DNA of 64,000 nucleotides from Pseudorhodoplanes sp049324435 (GTDB taxonomy: Bacteria; Pseudomonadota; Alphaproteobacteria; Rhizobiales; Xanthobacteraceae), in NCBI GenBank assembly GCA_049324435.1, contig JBMOOQ010000003.1, positions 43,193 to 107,192 on the forward strand, read 5' to 3'. Under the pieces are notes generated by a model. It had not been told where the DNA came from and searched no databases. It worked only from the letters and a program-made list of their open reading frames with translations. Positions 1 to 9,528 of this stretch are shown one piece after another (position 1 is the first letter of the stretch; every line of letters begins with the position of its first letter). Made by a program: the position numbers and the translations under genes.

Positions 1-16
1 TGCACTGGATAGGACT

Positions 17-493
17 ATGTCGCACAATTCAATCATGATAGACGACGCCGACCTGAAGCTCCTGTCGGCGCTCCAGGACAACGGCACGCTGACCAATCAG
101 GAACTGGCCGAGGCGGTCCGGCTCTCACCGTCACAATGCTCGCGGCGCCGCCAGCGGCTCGAACAGGCCGGCGTGATCCGTCGCTACCGGGCCGACCTCG
201 ACCCGGCCCTGCTCGGCTTCGGCATCACGGTTTTCATCTTCGTCGCGCTCGCCACCCACTCGCGCAACAACGCACGCCGTTTCCGCGATCTGGTCGCGAC
301 GCTTGCCATGGTGCAGGAGACCCACGCGCTGACCGGGGATTCCGACTATCTGCTCAAGGTCATCGTGCCCGACCTGCGGGCGCTGTCAGCTCTGGTCAAT
401 GATGTGCTGCTGCCGCACGAGGCCGTGGAGCGGGTGAAGTCGAGCATCGTTCTTGAGACGCTGAAGGACGATGCACGGCTGCCGATCGGGTAG
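17..493 (+). CDS. Lrp/AsnC family transcriptional regulator
   Basis: This 158-residue protein has the standard two-part Lrp/AsnC layout. An N-terminal winged helix-turn-helix lies at about residues 10-55 (LTNQELAEAVRLSPSQCSRR), followed by a RAM/AsnC ligand-binding sandwich at about 65-150. The length is typical of the family. Such proteins usually sense an amino acid or small carboxylate and control transport or catabolic genes. The effector cannot be read from the sequence. It converges on livF, with about 60 bases between the stops, so it need not regulate the Liv cluster. The ATG at 17 begins the homologous N-terminus, and the promoter would lie outside the window. Confidence 0.9.
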   Translation: MSHNSIMIDDADLKLLSALQDNGTLTNQELAEAVRLSPSQCSRRRQRLEQAGVIRRYRADLDPALLGFGITVFIFVALATHSRNNARRFRDLVATLAMVQETHALTGDSDYLLKVIVPDLRALSALVNDVLLPHEAVERVKSSIVLETLKDDARLPIG

Positions 494-554
494 CTCTTTC
501 TTTTCCTGCTCCGTACGCGGGGGAGGGATGGAGTTCGCGGTGATGTTAGCGCAA

Positions 555-1242
<688 letters not shown>

Positions 1243-1256
<14 letters not shown>

Positions 1257-2031
1257 GCGTTCCCTCCCCGCCCGCATGCGCACCGAGATAGGCAGCGATG
1301 ACCGCCGGATTGCTGCGCACCTCAGCCGCCGTTCCTTCGGCGAGCGTGCGGCCCTGATCGAGCACATGGATGCGGCTCGAGATTTTCATGACGAGCTTCA
1401 TGTCGTGCTCGACCAGCACCACCGTGATACCTTGAGCCGCGATCTTCTGAATGACCGCGTCGACCTCAGCGGTCTCGACCGCATTGCAGCCGGCGGCGGG
1501 TTCATCGAGCAGCAGCACCTTCGGTTCGGCTGCGAGCGCGCGCGCGATCTCCAGCCGCTTCAGCGCGCCATAAGGCAATTCTCCGGCAGGCCGGTTGCCG
1601 ATCTCGCTGAGCCCGACCAGCGCTAACAGTTCTTCGGCTCGCTTTCGCGACGCGCGATTTTGCGCCACAACGCTCGGCAGCCGGAACAAATGCGCCAGCA
1701 CGTTGCGGTTTTCGTGCAGGTGACGTCCGACCATCACGTTTTCCAGCGCGGTCATCCGGAAGAAGATCTGCAGGTTCTGGAAGGTGCGCGACAGTCCGCG
1801 CTGTGCCAGAACATGCGCCGGCAGATTGGTGACGTCCTGGCCCTCCAGCATGACCTTGCCGCGCGGTGCCTGATAAAGCCCCGAGATCATGTTGAACAGC
1901 GTGGTCTTTCCGGCACCGTTCGGGCCGATGATTGCGAAGATTTCGCCCTGATTGACGGAGAGGGAAACATTGTCCACGGCGCGCACACCGCCGAAATCGA
2001 TGCCGATGCCATCGGTTGCGAGCACGCTCAT
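1243..2031 (-). CDS. livG: Branched-chain amino acid-type ABC transporter ATP-binding protein LivG
   Basis: This 262-residue ATPase carries Walker A (GPNGAGKTT), the LivG-specific LSRTFQN segment, and Walker B (LLLDEPAAG) followed by the EHDM switch region. The C-terminal extension after about residue 235 is characteristic of LivG/BCA_ABC_TP_C and distinguishes it from LivF. Its ATG overlaps the livM stop by four bases (ATGA), indicating translational coupling. It should pair with LivF beneath the LivH/LivM permease. The substrate is not determined by this subunit. Confidence 0.94.
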
Positions 2032-2969
2032 GACGGACTCCGCCGGAACAGGCTGGCGAGGCTCGGTACGATGCCCGCGCGCAGGAAGATCATGAACACG
2101 ATCATGATCGCACCGAGCGCGATATGCTCGTAGTCGTGGAACACGGTCAGCATTTGCGGCAGGATCGTCAGCAGCGCCGCACCGACAATGCTGCCGAGAA
2201 TGGAGCCGAGGCCGCCGAGCACCGCCATGGTGACGAACTCGATCGAGCGCAGGAACCCCGCGGTCGCCGGCGTGACAAGGCCATCGAACAGCGCGAGATA
2301 GGCGCCGGCAATCGCCGCGTAGATCGCGGACAGTACGAATGCAATCAGCTTGTAGCGCGCGACATCGATGCCGAGCACGCGCGAGGCGACTTCGCTGTCA
2401 TGAATCGCCCGCAGCGCGCGGCCGGTGGGGGAATCGATCAGGTTCACTGCAAGGAGCGCTGCCAGAACCAGCGTCACGCCCGAAATCCAGTACCACGCCT
2501 CCGAACCGCGGGCCCGCCAGCCGAACAGCTCCAGCCGCGGCACCGGCATGCCGTCCGGACCGCCGGTGAAGCGCGCCTCGTTGGTGAACACCATTGCGAT
2601 CAGGATGCCCATGCCGAGGGTGGCGACCGCGAGATAATGTCCCTTCAGCTTGAGAATCGGGCGCCCGATGAGGAATGCGAGCACGCCCGCAACCACGACG
2701 CCGGCTATCAACGCGATCCATGACGGCACGGCAAAATGGGTCGGCAGCACCGCAACGGCATAGGCGCCGATTCCGAAAAAGCCGGCATGGCCCAGGCTGA
2801 CCTGCCCGGCAAATCCCATCAGCAGATTGATGCCGAGCACGGCAAGGCTGAAGATGAAAACGAGCGCGCCGATCCGCAGATAGAAGGTCGACGTCACCGC
2901 AAACGGCAGTGCGGCCACGATCGCAGCCACGATCAGCACAACGCCATAGGTGCGCCAGAAGCCCTGCAT
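2028..2969 (-). CDS. livM: Branched-chain amino acid-type ABC transporter permease LivM
   Basis: This 313-residue polytopic membrane protein of the BPD_transp_2 family has about nine hydrophobic segments. The hallmark permease motif (MGFAGQVSLGHAGFFGIGAYA) lies at about residues 50-70, and a glycine-rich GGLGSILGSIVGA stretch near residue 255 contacts the ATPase. It forms the translocation pore with LivH. It starts one base beyond the livH stop region and overlaps livG by four bases, so it sits inside a tightly coupled operon. Confidence 0.93.
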   Translation of the reverse strand: MQGFWRTYGVVLIVAAIVAALPFAVTSTFYLRIGALVFIFSLAVLGINLLMGFAGQVSLGHAGFFGIGAYAVAVLPTHFAVPSWIALIAGVVVAGVLAFLIGRPILKLKGHYLAVATLGMGILIAMVFTNEARFTGGPDGMPVPRLELFGWRARGSEAWYWISGVTLVLAALLAVNLIDSPTGRALRAIHDSEVASRVLGIDVARYKLIAFVLSAIYAAIAGAYLALFDGLVTPATAGFLRSIEFVTMAVLGGLGSILGSIVGAALLTILPQMLTVFHDYEHIALGAIMIVFMIFLRAGIVPSLASLFRRSPS

Positions 2970-2970
2970 A

Positions 2971-3843
2971 TCACACGCGCTCGATGCTGGCTTTGCCGAA
3001 CAGGCCCTGCGGCATCACGAACAAGACGCCGAGAATGACCAGAAAGGCGACCGCGTCCTTGTAGGCCGACGAGATGTAGCCGGCACCGTAGGTCTCAAGC
3101 AGACCGACGATCAGACCGCCGACCACGGCGCCGAGCGGATTGCCCATGCCGCCAAGCATCGCTGCGGCGAAACCCTTGAGCGCGAGCAGCGTGCCGACTT
3201 CATAATTCGTCAGGGTGATCGGCGTCACCAGAATGCCGCCGATGGCGCCGATCGCGGCCGAGATCGCAAAGGACACGCCGACAATTGCCGCGGTGTTGAT
3301 CCCGACGAGCCGCGCGGCAAGGCGATTGGCGGCCGTTGCGGTCATCGCCTTGCCAATCATGGTTTTGGTCGAGAGCGCCCAGAGCCCGATCACAATCGCA
3401 AGCGTGCCGGAGAGTACGATCAGGCTTTGCGGCAGAAGCGTCGCACCGCCGATCCGGATCGGCTCGGAGCCGAGAAACGCGGGATAGGAGTGGTAGTTCT
3501 TGTCGAAAAGAACCGCAGCGACCCCGCGCAAAAAGATTGAGGCGCCGATGGTGATGATGATCAGCGTAACGGGGGATGCGCCTTTGGCGGGCTCGATGGC
3601 GAGTTGATGCAGCAGCACGCCGACGATGACAGCGGTCACGAGCGCGATCAATGCCGCAACCGGAAGCGGGATCCCGGCAGCAACCGCAAAGAACGTCACC
3701 ATGCCGCCGATCATCACGAATTCGCCCTGGGCGAAATTAATGACATCGGAGGCGTTGTAGATCAGCGTGAAGCCGAGCGCGACCAGCGCATAAATCGCGC
3801 CGACCGTCAGGCCGGAAAAGGTGAACTGGAGAAATTCGGGCAT
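2971..3843 (-). CDS. livH: Branched-chain amino acid-type ABC transporter permease LivH
   Basis: This 290-residue inner-membrane permease has about eight hydrophobic segments and the LivH motifs GAIYALVALGFTLIYN near the N-terminus and GGMGNPLGAVVGGLIVGLLE near residue 230. It is the partner of LivM. The ATG at 3843 lies about 100 bases downstream of the binding-protein gene. That gap contains a GC-rich hairpin which could reduce read-through, giving more binding protein than permease, a common arrangement in ABC importers. Confidence 0.93.
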   Translation of the reverse strand: MPEFLQFTFSGLTVGAIYALVALGFTLIYNASDVINFAQGEFVMIGGMVTFFAVAAGIPLPVAALIALVTAVIVGVLLHQLAIEPAKGASPVTLIIITIGASIFLRGVAAVLFDKNYHSYPAFLGSEPIRIGGATLLPQSLIVLSGTLAIVIGLWALSTKTMIGKAMTATAANRLAARLVGINTAAIVGVSFAISAAIGAIGGILVTPITLTNYEVGTLLALKGFAAAMLGGMGNPLGAVVGGLIVGLLETYGAGYISSAYKDAVAFLVILGVLFVMPQGLFGKASIERV

Positions 3844-3872
3844 AACTTATTCCCCAAGCGCAAGCGACTCTC

Positions 3873-3908
3873 CCCTCCCCGCCGCTCGCTTCGCTCGCGT
3901 GGGGAGGG
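3873..3908. repeat. GC-rich hairpin between the binding-protein gene and livH
   Basis: CCCTCCCC at 3873-3880 pairs perfectly with GGGGAGGG at 3901-3908 around a CG-rich loop. There is no T-run on either strand, so it is not a classical intrinsic terminator. It resembles the intergenic palindromes at 36665-36692 and near 47150 (CTCCCC...GGGGAG type). Lying between the binding-protein and permease genes, it could stabilise or partly terminate the transcript. Confidence 0.55.
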
Positions 3909-3945
3909 AAGAAGAGGCGCCTTGCCTCGGTCGAGAGCTTACGAG

Positions 3946-5097
3946 TCAGTTCACCAGCGTCCAGTCGCCGTTCCTGATCTCCAGCATCCGGAACGCCGAC
4001 AGATCGAGACCCATGTGATCGGTCGGCGACATGTTGACCACACCGCCGGTACCGACAAAGCCCTTGGTCTTCTCGATCTCATCGCGAACCTTGGCCTTGT
4101 CGGTCGTGCCGGCCCGCTTGATCGCCTCGACCAGAATCATCAGGCCATCATACATGTGGCCACCGAAGGTCGAGACCGGCTGGCCGGTCTTGCTTTCGTA
4201 GGTCTTCTTGTAATCCATCACGACCTTCTTCTGCGGATCGTTGTCTGGCAGCTTGTCCGCAACCAGCAGTGCCGCAGCGGGCAGCCGCACACCCTCGGCC
4301 GCAGCCGGGGTGGCAAGCTCGATGAACTGCTTCGTGCCCACACCATGGCTTTGATAGAGCGGGAACGGAATCCCGAGCTGCTTGTAGTTGCGGGTCACGA
4401 TAGCCGGACCCTGCCCGAAGCCAGGATTGACCACGGCCTGCACGCCGGCCTTGTTCTTGATGTTGGTGAGCTGCGCGGTCATGTCGTTGTCCGCGGGCTG
4501 ATAGGTTTCCTCGTGCAGGATCTCGATCCCGTATTTCTTGTTCACGGTCAGGCACTGGTCCCGCATCGATTTGCCGAACGCGTCGGCACCGGAAATCATG
4601 GCGATTTTCGTGAGATTACGCTTCTTCATGTCCTCGAAGATTTTCTCGCAGGCCATGAGATCGGTATGCGGCGTCTTGAAGTTCCACTTCTTGACGGGAT
4701 GAACCGCCTGCACCGCGCCGGCAAAATTGATCAGCGGGATTTGCGCTTCCTCGGCAAGCGGTATGATTGCCATGGTGCTGGCGGTCGTCGATCCCGCGAG
4801 CAGCGCGTCGACCTTGTCCTGCTCGATCAGGCGGGTGGCGAAGGTGCGCGCATTGTTCGGATTCGAGGCATCGTCATAGATGATGGCCTCGACCTTGCGG
4901 CCGTTGATTCCGCCCTTGGCATTGATGTCGGCGACGTAGATTTCGAGGGTCTTCTTCTCGGGATCGCCGAGGAACGATGCACCGCCGGTTGCGGACAGCA
5001 CCGCACCGATCTTGATCGGGGCCTGCTGCGCCTGCGCGAATGTGACAGACAGCGCCATGGCCGCCGCACTCGCGAGCAATTTCGTTGGAAGCTTCAT
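3946..5097 (-). CDS. ABC transporter periplasmic substrate-binding protein (LivK/Peripla_BP_6 type)
   Basis: This 383-residue type I periplasmic binding protein has a Sec signal peptide (about residues 1-22, cleavage after AQA) followed by the family start APIKIGAVLSATGG. The ATG at 5097 was chosen because a strong ribosome site (GGGAGGAT) precedes it and the signal peptide begins there; the frame opens at 5142. It sits directly between paaN and livHMGF on one strand. Many Peripla_BP_6 members in aromatic-degradation islands bind aromatic acids rather than leucine. Phenylacetate or a hydroxyphenylacetate is the likely ligand by context, but no ligand-specific residue was verified. Confidence 0.92.
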   Translation of the reverse strand: MKLPTKLLASAAAMALSVTFAQAQQAPIKIGAVLSATGGASFLGDPEKKTLEIYVADINAKGGINGRKVEAIIYDDASNPNNARTFATRLIEQDKVDALLAGSTTASTMAIIPLAEEAQIPLINFAGAVQAVHPVKKWNFKTPHTDLMACEKIFEDMKKRNLTKIAMISGADAFGKSMRDQCLTVNKKYGIEILHEETYQPADNDMTAQLTNIKNKAGVQAVVNPGFGQGPAIVTRNYKQLGIPFPLYQSHGVGTKQFIELATPAAAEGVRLPAAALLVADKLPDNDPQKKVVMDYKKTYESKTGQPVSTFGGHMYDGLMILVEAIKRAGTTDKAKVRDEIEKTKGFVGTGGVVNMSPTDHMGLDLSAFRMLEIRNGDWTLVN

Positions 5098-5138
5098 GCT
5101 TATCCTCCCTTGTACGTTCTCTTTGAGATTTTTTGTCC

Positions 5139-6800
5139 TCAAGCTGCTTTTTGGCGCCGCATCGGAGCGACGCGAAAACGATTGGCCACGAAGGCCGAGT
5201 CGGTCAGGCAGGCATTGCCGGCCGGGTTGGCGCCCGACACGTGATAGTCGGAGAACGCCGCCGATTGATTGACATAAATGCCGCCGGTCAGGTTCACCGA
5301 CAATGCGACACCTGCGCGCGCGAAGGCGTCGGCGGCCGTGTCGATCACCTTGTCGCGCGTAGAATAAAGCGACGCCGTGATCGCGCCCTTTCGCCGCGCC
5401 GATTGCGAGGCGAGCGCGATCGATTCCTCGGTCGATCCGGTGCGGATTACAAACGCGATCGGCCCGAACCGCTCCTCGCCCCAGGCGCGGTCATCTTTCG
5501 CTTCCACGGCCAGGAGCAGCGGCGATGCCGTCCGTGCATTGTCGAATCCCGCGACCGGAACCGGCTTTGAGTCGCGCACGATGTGGCCGAGCTTGCGCGC
5601 GTCGGCGACGCGTTTCGTGGTCGCTTCGTTCTGCACCGTGCCGAGAATGCCGGCCGCGCGGTCCGGATCGCCGAGCAGCTTGTCGATGGCCGCCGCGATG
5701 CCGGACGCAACCTCGTCGTAGCTCTTGTGTCCGTCATTGGTCTCGATCCCACCGGCCGGCACGAAGATGTTCTGCGGCGCGGTACACATCTGCCCCGAAT
5801 AAAGCGATAGCGAGAACGCGATGTTGGAACACATGCCGCGGAAATCATCCGTCGAATCGATGACGATGGAATTGATCCCCGCCTCCTCGGTGAATACCAG
5901 ATCGGTTGCAGCATTCTCGCGCACCCACTGTCCGAAGGCCGGCGAGCCGGTGAAATCGACGATTGCCACGCCCGGATGCGCCGCGAGGTCCTGCGTGATG
6001 GGCGTGTCGGATTCGTCGGGCGCCAGCATCAGCACATCCGGATCGAAGCCTGCCTGCTTCAGCACGTCGCGGCCGGTCTTTACGGTGATCGCGAGCGGCA
6101 GGATCGCGCCCGGATGCGGCTTGACGATCACGCTGTTTCCGGTGGCAAGGCTTGCGAAGATCGCAGGGTAGCCGTTCCAGGTTGGGAAGGTCGCACAGCC
6201 AATGACGAGCGAGACGCCGCGCGGCACGATGCGGAATACTTTGTCGAGCACAATCGGTTCGCCCTTGCCCTGCGGCTTGGTCCAGCTCACTTCGCGCGGG
6301 ACACGGGTCATTTCGTCATAAGCGTAGGCGATGGCTTCCAGCGCGCGGTCCTGCGCGTGCGGACCCGCCGCCTGAAACGCCATCATGAAAGCCTGGCCGG
6401 TCGTATGCATCGCCGCATTGGCGATGAGGAAGCTCTGCTTGTTCAGGCGATCGACGATCTCAAGACAGACGCCGGTGCGGTCCTCGATCGAGGCACGCCC
6501 CCAGGTCTCGCCCGCCTTCATCGATGTTTCGACCAGCGAGTCCGGATCAGCGGCCGGATAAGTGATGCCGAGCGCGATGCCATAAGGCGAAACCTCGCGG
6601 CCGACCTGCTTCGAGCCGCTCTGCCCAAGGTCGAACGGCTTGTTGAGGAGGGCCTTGAACGCGGCTTCGCCGTCCGCCTTCGCGGTCTCGCCGTAGATTT
6701 TGCCGCTGGCAGTCTCGGGAAACGCGCTCCAGTAAACGCGGGTGCGGCAGGCGTTGACTGCCTGCTCGAGCCGCGCCCGATGCGCCTCGAAGAAATTCAT
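5139..6800 (-). CDS. paaN: Phenylacetic acid degradation protein PaaN (aldehyde dehydrogenase)
   Basis: This 553-residue NAD(P)-dependent aldehyde dehydrogenase-fold protein has the catalytic Cys at residue 339 (GQMCTAP), a Glu pair at 305-306 (FTEEAG), and Lys 227 in VKPHP for cofactor binding. Length and sequence match the PaaN family, thought to oxidise the ring-opened semialdehyde of the phenylacetyl-CoA pathway. It lacks the C-terminal MaoC-type hydratase of PaaZ, so ring hydrolysis must come from another protein. The ATG at 6800 has GGGAGGAC just upstream. It is the first gene of the minus-strand unit continuing into the Liv-type transporter and is divergent from paaG. Confidence 0.9.
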   Translation of the reverse strand: MNFFEAHRARLEQAVNACRTRVYWSAFPETASGKIYGETAKADGEAAFKALLNKPFDLGQSGSKQVGREVSPYGIALGITYPAADPDSLVETSMKAGETWGRASIEDRTGVCLEIVDRLNKQSFLIANAAMHTTGQAFMMAFQAAGPHAQDRALEAIAYAYDEMTRVPREVSWTKPQGKGEPIVLDKVFRIVPRGVSLVIGCATFPTWNGYPAIFASLATGNSVIVKPHPGAILPLAITVKTGRDVLKQAGFDPDVLMLAPDESDTPITQDLAAHPGVAIVDFTGSPAFGQWVRENAATDLVFTEEAGINSIVIDSTDDFRGMCSNIAFSLSLYSGQMCTAPQNIFVPAGGIETNDGHKSYDEVASGIAAAIDKLLGDPDRAAGILGTVQNEATTKRVADARKLGHIVRDSKPVPVAGFDNARTASPLLLAVEAKDDRAWGEERFGPIAFVIRTGSTEESIALASQSARRKGAITASLYSTRDKVIDTAADAFARAGVALSVNLTGGIYVNQSAAFSDYHVSGANPAGNACLTDSAFVANRFRVAPMRRQKAA

Positions 6801-6845
6801 GCCGTCCTCCCGCGGATGTGCCGGCCGTTATCGTCGTCGGCCGCG

Positions 6846-6896
6846 TTGACACCCGAATAGCCCCCATATTAATTATCCGACCGGACGGTCAGTCAA
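6846..6896. promoter_or_regulatory. Divergent paaN / paaG promoter region with TetR-type operator
   Basis: The core is GACCG-GA-CGGTC at 6879-6890, a perfect 5-bp inverted repeat with a 2-base spacer, with one further pair beyond a mismatch. TTGACA at 6846-6851 (plus) can serve as a -35 for paaG, with an AT-rich TATTAATTA stretch at 6867-6875 as the -10 region. TTGACT on the minus strand (6896-6891) can serve paaN, placing the repeat in that promoter's spacer. The ACCG...CGGT pattern resembles operators reported for TetR-type PaaR repressors. The encoded TetR protein at 9528 is the obvious candidate. Promoter boxes are approximate. Confidence 0.6.
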
Positions 6897-6978
6897 GTCT
6901 CTTTCGCTAGATGGCGTGGCCGTCGCGGTGTACGAGAGCCAGAGCGCAACAATGCGCCGGGAATCGGGAGGAGATGCG

Positions 6979-7776
6979 ATGGACGAGAGTTCCATTCTCG
7001 TCGATGTGCGTGAAGGCTATCGCGTCATCACGCTGAACCGGCCGCAGCGGCTGAATTCGTTCACAGAAGACATGCATGTCGCGCTGAAAAAAGCGCTCGA
7101 CGATGCGGAAAACGATCCAGCCTGCCGCGCGCTGATGATTACCGGTGCTGGCCGTGGCTTCTGCGCCGGACAAGACCTGAATGACCGGCTCGCCAAGCCC
7201 GGCGAAAAGATCGTACTCGGGGTCACGCTTGAGCAATATTACAATCCGCTGATCCGTAGACTGCGCGCGCTGCCCTTCCCCATTGTCGCCGCCGTCAACG
7301 GCGTCGCGGCCGGTGCCGGCGCCAATATCGCGCTCGCCTGCGACATCGTGCTGGCAGCCAAATCTGCGACCTTCCTGCAGGCTTTTTCAAAAATCGGCCT
7401 CGTGCCCGATTCGGGCGGGACGTGGTTCCTGCCTCGGCTGGTCGGTCCCGCGCGCGCGCGCGGGCTTGCGCTGCTTGCCGATCCACTGCCTGCAGAGACA
7501 GCCGAGAACTGGGGCCTGATCTGGAAATGCGTTCCCGATGACGAACTGATCGGCGCTGCGAACGAATTGTGCCAACGTTTCGCGGTCGGGCCGACCTATG
7601 GGTTGTCGCTGATCAAGCGTGCGCTCGACGCCGCCGAGACCAACGATCTCTCGACGCAGCTCGACCTCGAGCGCGATTTGCAGCGCAGCGCCGGCACCAG
7701 CCCGGACTACGCCGAAGGCGTGAGAGCCTTCATGGAGAAGCGCAGTCCCAAATTCACTGGCGAAAAAGGGTCTTGA
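6979..7776 (+). CDS. paaG: 2-(1,2-epoxy-1,2-dihydrophenyl)acetyl-CoA isomerase PaaG
   Basis: This 265-residue crotonase-fold enzyme isomerises the ring epoxide made by PaaABCE to the oxepin. It has the first oxyanion-hole segment GRGFCAGQDL at about residues 59-68 and the second GVAAGAGANIALA at 108-120. The PaaG signature GLVPDSGGTW carries Asp 144, the expected catalytic acid/base. The ATG at 6979 follows a strong GGGAGGAG site; the frame opens upstream at 6916 without one. It leads paaG-paaI-paaK-tetR, with spacings of a few bases or overlaps. Confidence 0.92.
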   Translation: MDESSILVDVREGYRVITLNRPQRLNSFTEDMHVALKKALDDAENDPACRALMITGAGRGFCAGQDLNDRLAKPGEKIVLGVTLEQYYNPLIRRLRALPFPIVAAVNGVAAGAGANIALACDIVLAAKSATFLQAFSKIGLVPDSGGTWFLPRLVGPARARGLALLADPLPAETAENWGLIWKCVPDDELIGAANELCQRFAVGPTYGLSLIKRALDAAETNDLSTQLDLERDLQRSAGTSPDYAEGVRAFMEKRSPKFTGEKGS

Positions 7777-7778
7777 TC

Positions 7779-8213
7779 ATGGATGCCGGTGAAATCGCAC
7801 GCGCCTGTGCCGAGGCGATGTGGGCTGAGGATTCCGCGAGCAAGGGCCTCGGGATGCAACTGATCTCGGTCGAGCCCGGCCGCGCCGTGCTCGCCATGAC
7901 CATCACCGAGGCGATGGTGAACGGCCACAATATCGCGCATGGCGGCTTCATTTTCACGCTGGCCGATTCAACCTTCGCCTTCGCCTGCAACACCTACAAC
8001 CAGCGCACCGTCGCTCAGCAATGCGCAATCACCTTCCTCGCGCCAGGGAAACTTGGCGACCGCCTGATCGCGAAAGGCGTCGAACGCAACCGGTCGGGCC
8101 GGTCCGGCATCTACGACATCACAGTCACGCGCGAGGACGGCACGGTCATCGCCGAATTCCGCGGTCATTCGCGCACCATCGAAGGCACATTGCTGCCTGC
8201 CGAAAAGGCATAG
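7779..8213 (+). CDS. paaI: Phenylacetyl-CoA-pathway hotdog thioesterase PaaI
   Basis: This 144-residue hotdog-fold acyl-CoA thioesterase has the PaaI signature HNIAHGGFIFTLADSTFA, with Asp 63 corresponding to the catalytic Asp of characterised PaaI. The family rescues CoA from stalled ring-hydroxylated phenylacetyl-CoA intermediates. The frame opens at 7569 inside paaG, but the true ATG at 7779 is two bases after the paaG stop and gives the normal length. It lies in the paaGIK operon. Confidence 0.92.
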   Translation: MDAGEIARACAEAMWAEDSASKGLGMQLISVEPGRAVLAMTITEAMVNGHNIAHGGFIFTLADSTFAFACNTYNQRTVAQQCAITFLAPGKLGDRLIAKGVERNRSGRSGIYDITVTREDGTVIAEFRGHSRTIEGTLLPAEKA

Positions 8214-8217
8214 AGCC

Positions 8218-9528
8218 ATGGTCGATGCATCCTACAAGCCCTACGGACTTGAGCCGATCGAAACCGCTTCGCGTGACGAAATCACCGCGTTGCAGACCGA
8301 GCGTCTCGCCTGGTCGCTGAAGCACGCCTACGATAATGTCGAGGCATACCGGAAAAAGTTCGACGCCGCCGGCGTGAGCCCGTCAGACTTCAAACGGCTC
8401 GAAGACCTGGCCAAATTTCCGTTCACCACCAAGGCGGACCTGCGAGAGAATTACCCGTTCGGTATGTTCGCTGTACCGCAGGACAAGATCGTCCGCATCC
8501 ACGCGTCATCCGGTACTACCGGCAAGCCGACTGTGGTTGGCTACACACAGCGTGATATCGACAACTGGGCCAACCTGATGGCGCGCTCGATCCGGGCTTC
8601 GGGCGGACGGCCGGGCATGAAGGTGCACGTCGCCTATGGCTACGGCCTGTTCACCGGCGGGCTCGGCGCGCATTACGGCGCAGAGCGGCTGGGCTGCGCC
8701 GTAATCCCGGTCTCCGGCGGCATGACCGAGCGCCAGGTGCAACTGATCTGCGATTTCAGGCCGGACATCATTATGGTCACGCCGAGCTACATGCTCGCGA
8801 TCCTCGACGAATTCCGCGCCAAGGGTATCGACCCGCGCGAAAGCTCGCTCTCGATCGGTATTTTCGGCGCCGAGCCCTGGACCAACCAGATGCGCGCCGA
8901 GATCGAAGAAGCGTTTGCCATGGACGCGGTCGACATCTTCGGCCTGTCCGAGGTGATGGGACCAGGCGTCGCCAACGAATGCGTTGAGACCAAAGACGGT
9001 CTGCATATCTGGGAAGACCACTTCTACCCGGAGGTCATCGACCCGGAGAGCGGCAAGCCGTTGCCGGACGGCGAGAAGGGCGAGCTGGTCTTCACCACGC
9101 TGACCAAGGAAGGCCTGCCGGTGATCCGCTATCGCACCCGCGATCTGACGCGGCTGCTCCCCGGCACCGCACGAACGCACCGGCGCATGGAGAAGGTCAC
9201 CGGCCGGTCCGACGACATGATGATCATCCGCGGCGTCAACGTATTCCCCACCCAGATCGAGGAGTTGCTCCTGCGCTGCCAGGGGCTGTCGCCGCATTAC
9301 CTGATCGAACTGACACGCGAGGACCGGCTCGACGTGGCAACACTGTTCGTCGAGGCACGGCCGGAGCTGCATGGCGAGGCCGATCGCGCGGCGGAAGCGG
9401 CTGCGCTCTCCGCGCATATCCGCAATAATATCGGTATCGGCATCAAGGTCGTGGTTGGCGATCCCGGTTCGGTGGAACGCTCCGCCGGCAAGGCGCGCCG
9501 CGTAATCGACAAGCGGCCGAAAAGCTGA
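8218..9528 (+). CDS. paaK: Phenylacetate-CoA ligase PaaK
   Basis: This 436-residue AMP-forming ligase converts phenylacetate, CoA and ATP to phenylacetyl-CoA, the entry step of the pathway. The nucleotide-binding loop SSGTTGKPT is at residues 97-105, the GLSEVMGPG segment follows near residue 240, and VIRYRTRDLT with GRSDDMMIIRG marks the hinge and C-terminal subdomain. Length equals that of characterised PaaK proteins. It begins four bases after paaI and its TGA overlaps the ATG of the TetR gene by one base, so regulator and ligase are translationally coupled. Confidence 0.95.
   Translation: MVDASYKPYGLEPIETASRDEITALQTERLAWSLKHAYDNVEAYRKKFDAAGVSPSDFKRLEDLAKFPFTTKADLRENYPFGMFAVPQDKIVRIHASSGTTGKPTVVGYTQRDIDNWANLMARSIRASGGRPGMKVHVAYGYGLFTGGLGAHYGAERLGCAVIPVSGGMTERQVQLICDFRPDIIMVTPSYMLAILDEFRAKGIDPRESSLSIGIFGAEPWTNQMRAEIEEAFAMDAVDIFGLSEVMGPGVANECVETKDGLHIWEDHFYPEVIDPESGKPLPDGEKGELVFTTLTKEGLPVIRYRTRDLTRLLPGTARTHRRMEKVTGRSDDMMIIRGVNVFPTQIEELLLRCQGLSPHYLIELTREDRLDVATLFVEARPELHGEADRAAEAAALSAHIRNNIGIGIKVVVGDPGSVERSAGKARRVIDKRPKS

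Noticed and set aside
3604..5244. 546-codon plus-strand frame opposite livH and the binding-protein gene
   Set aside because: Composition is that of a reverse-complement shadow and it crosses two well-supported genes.
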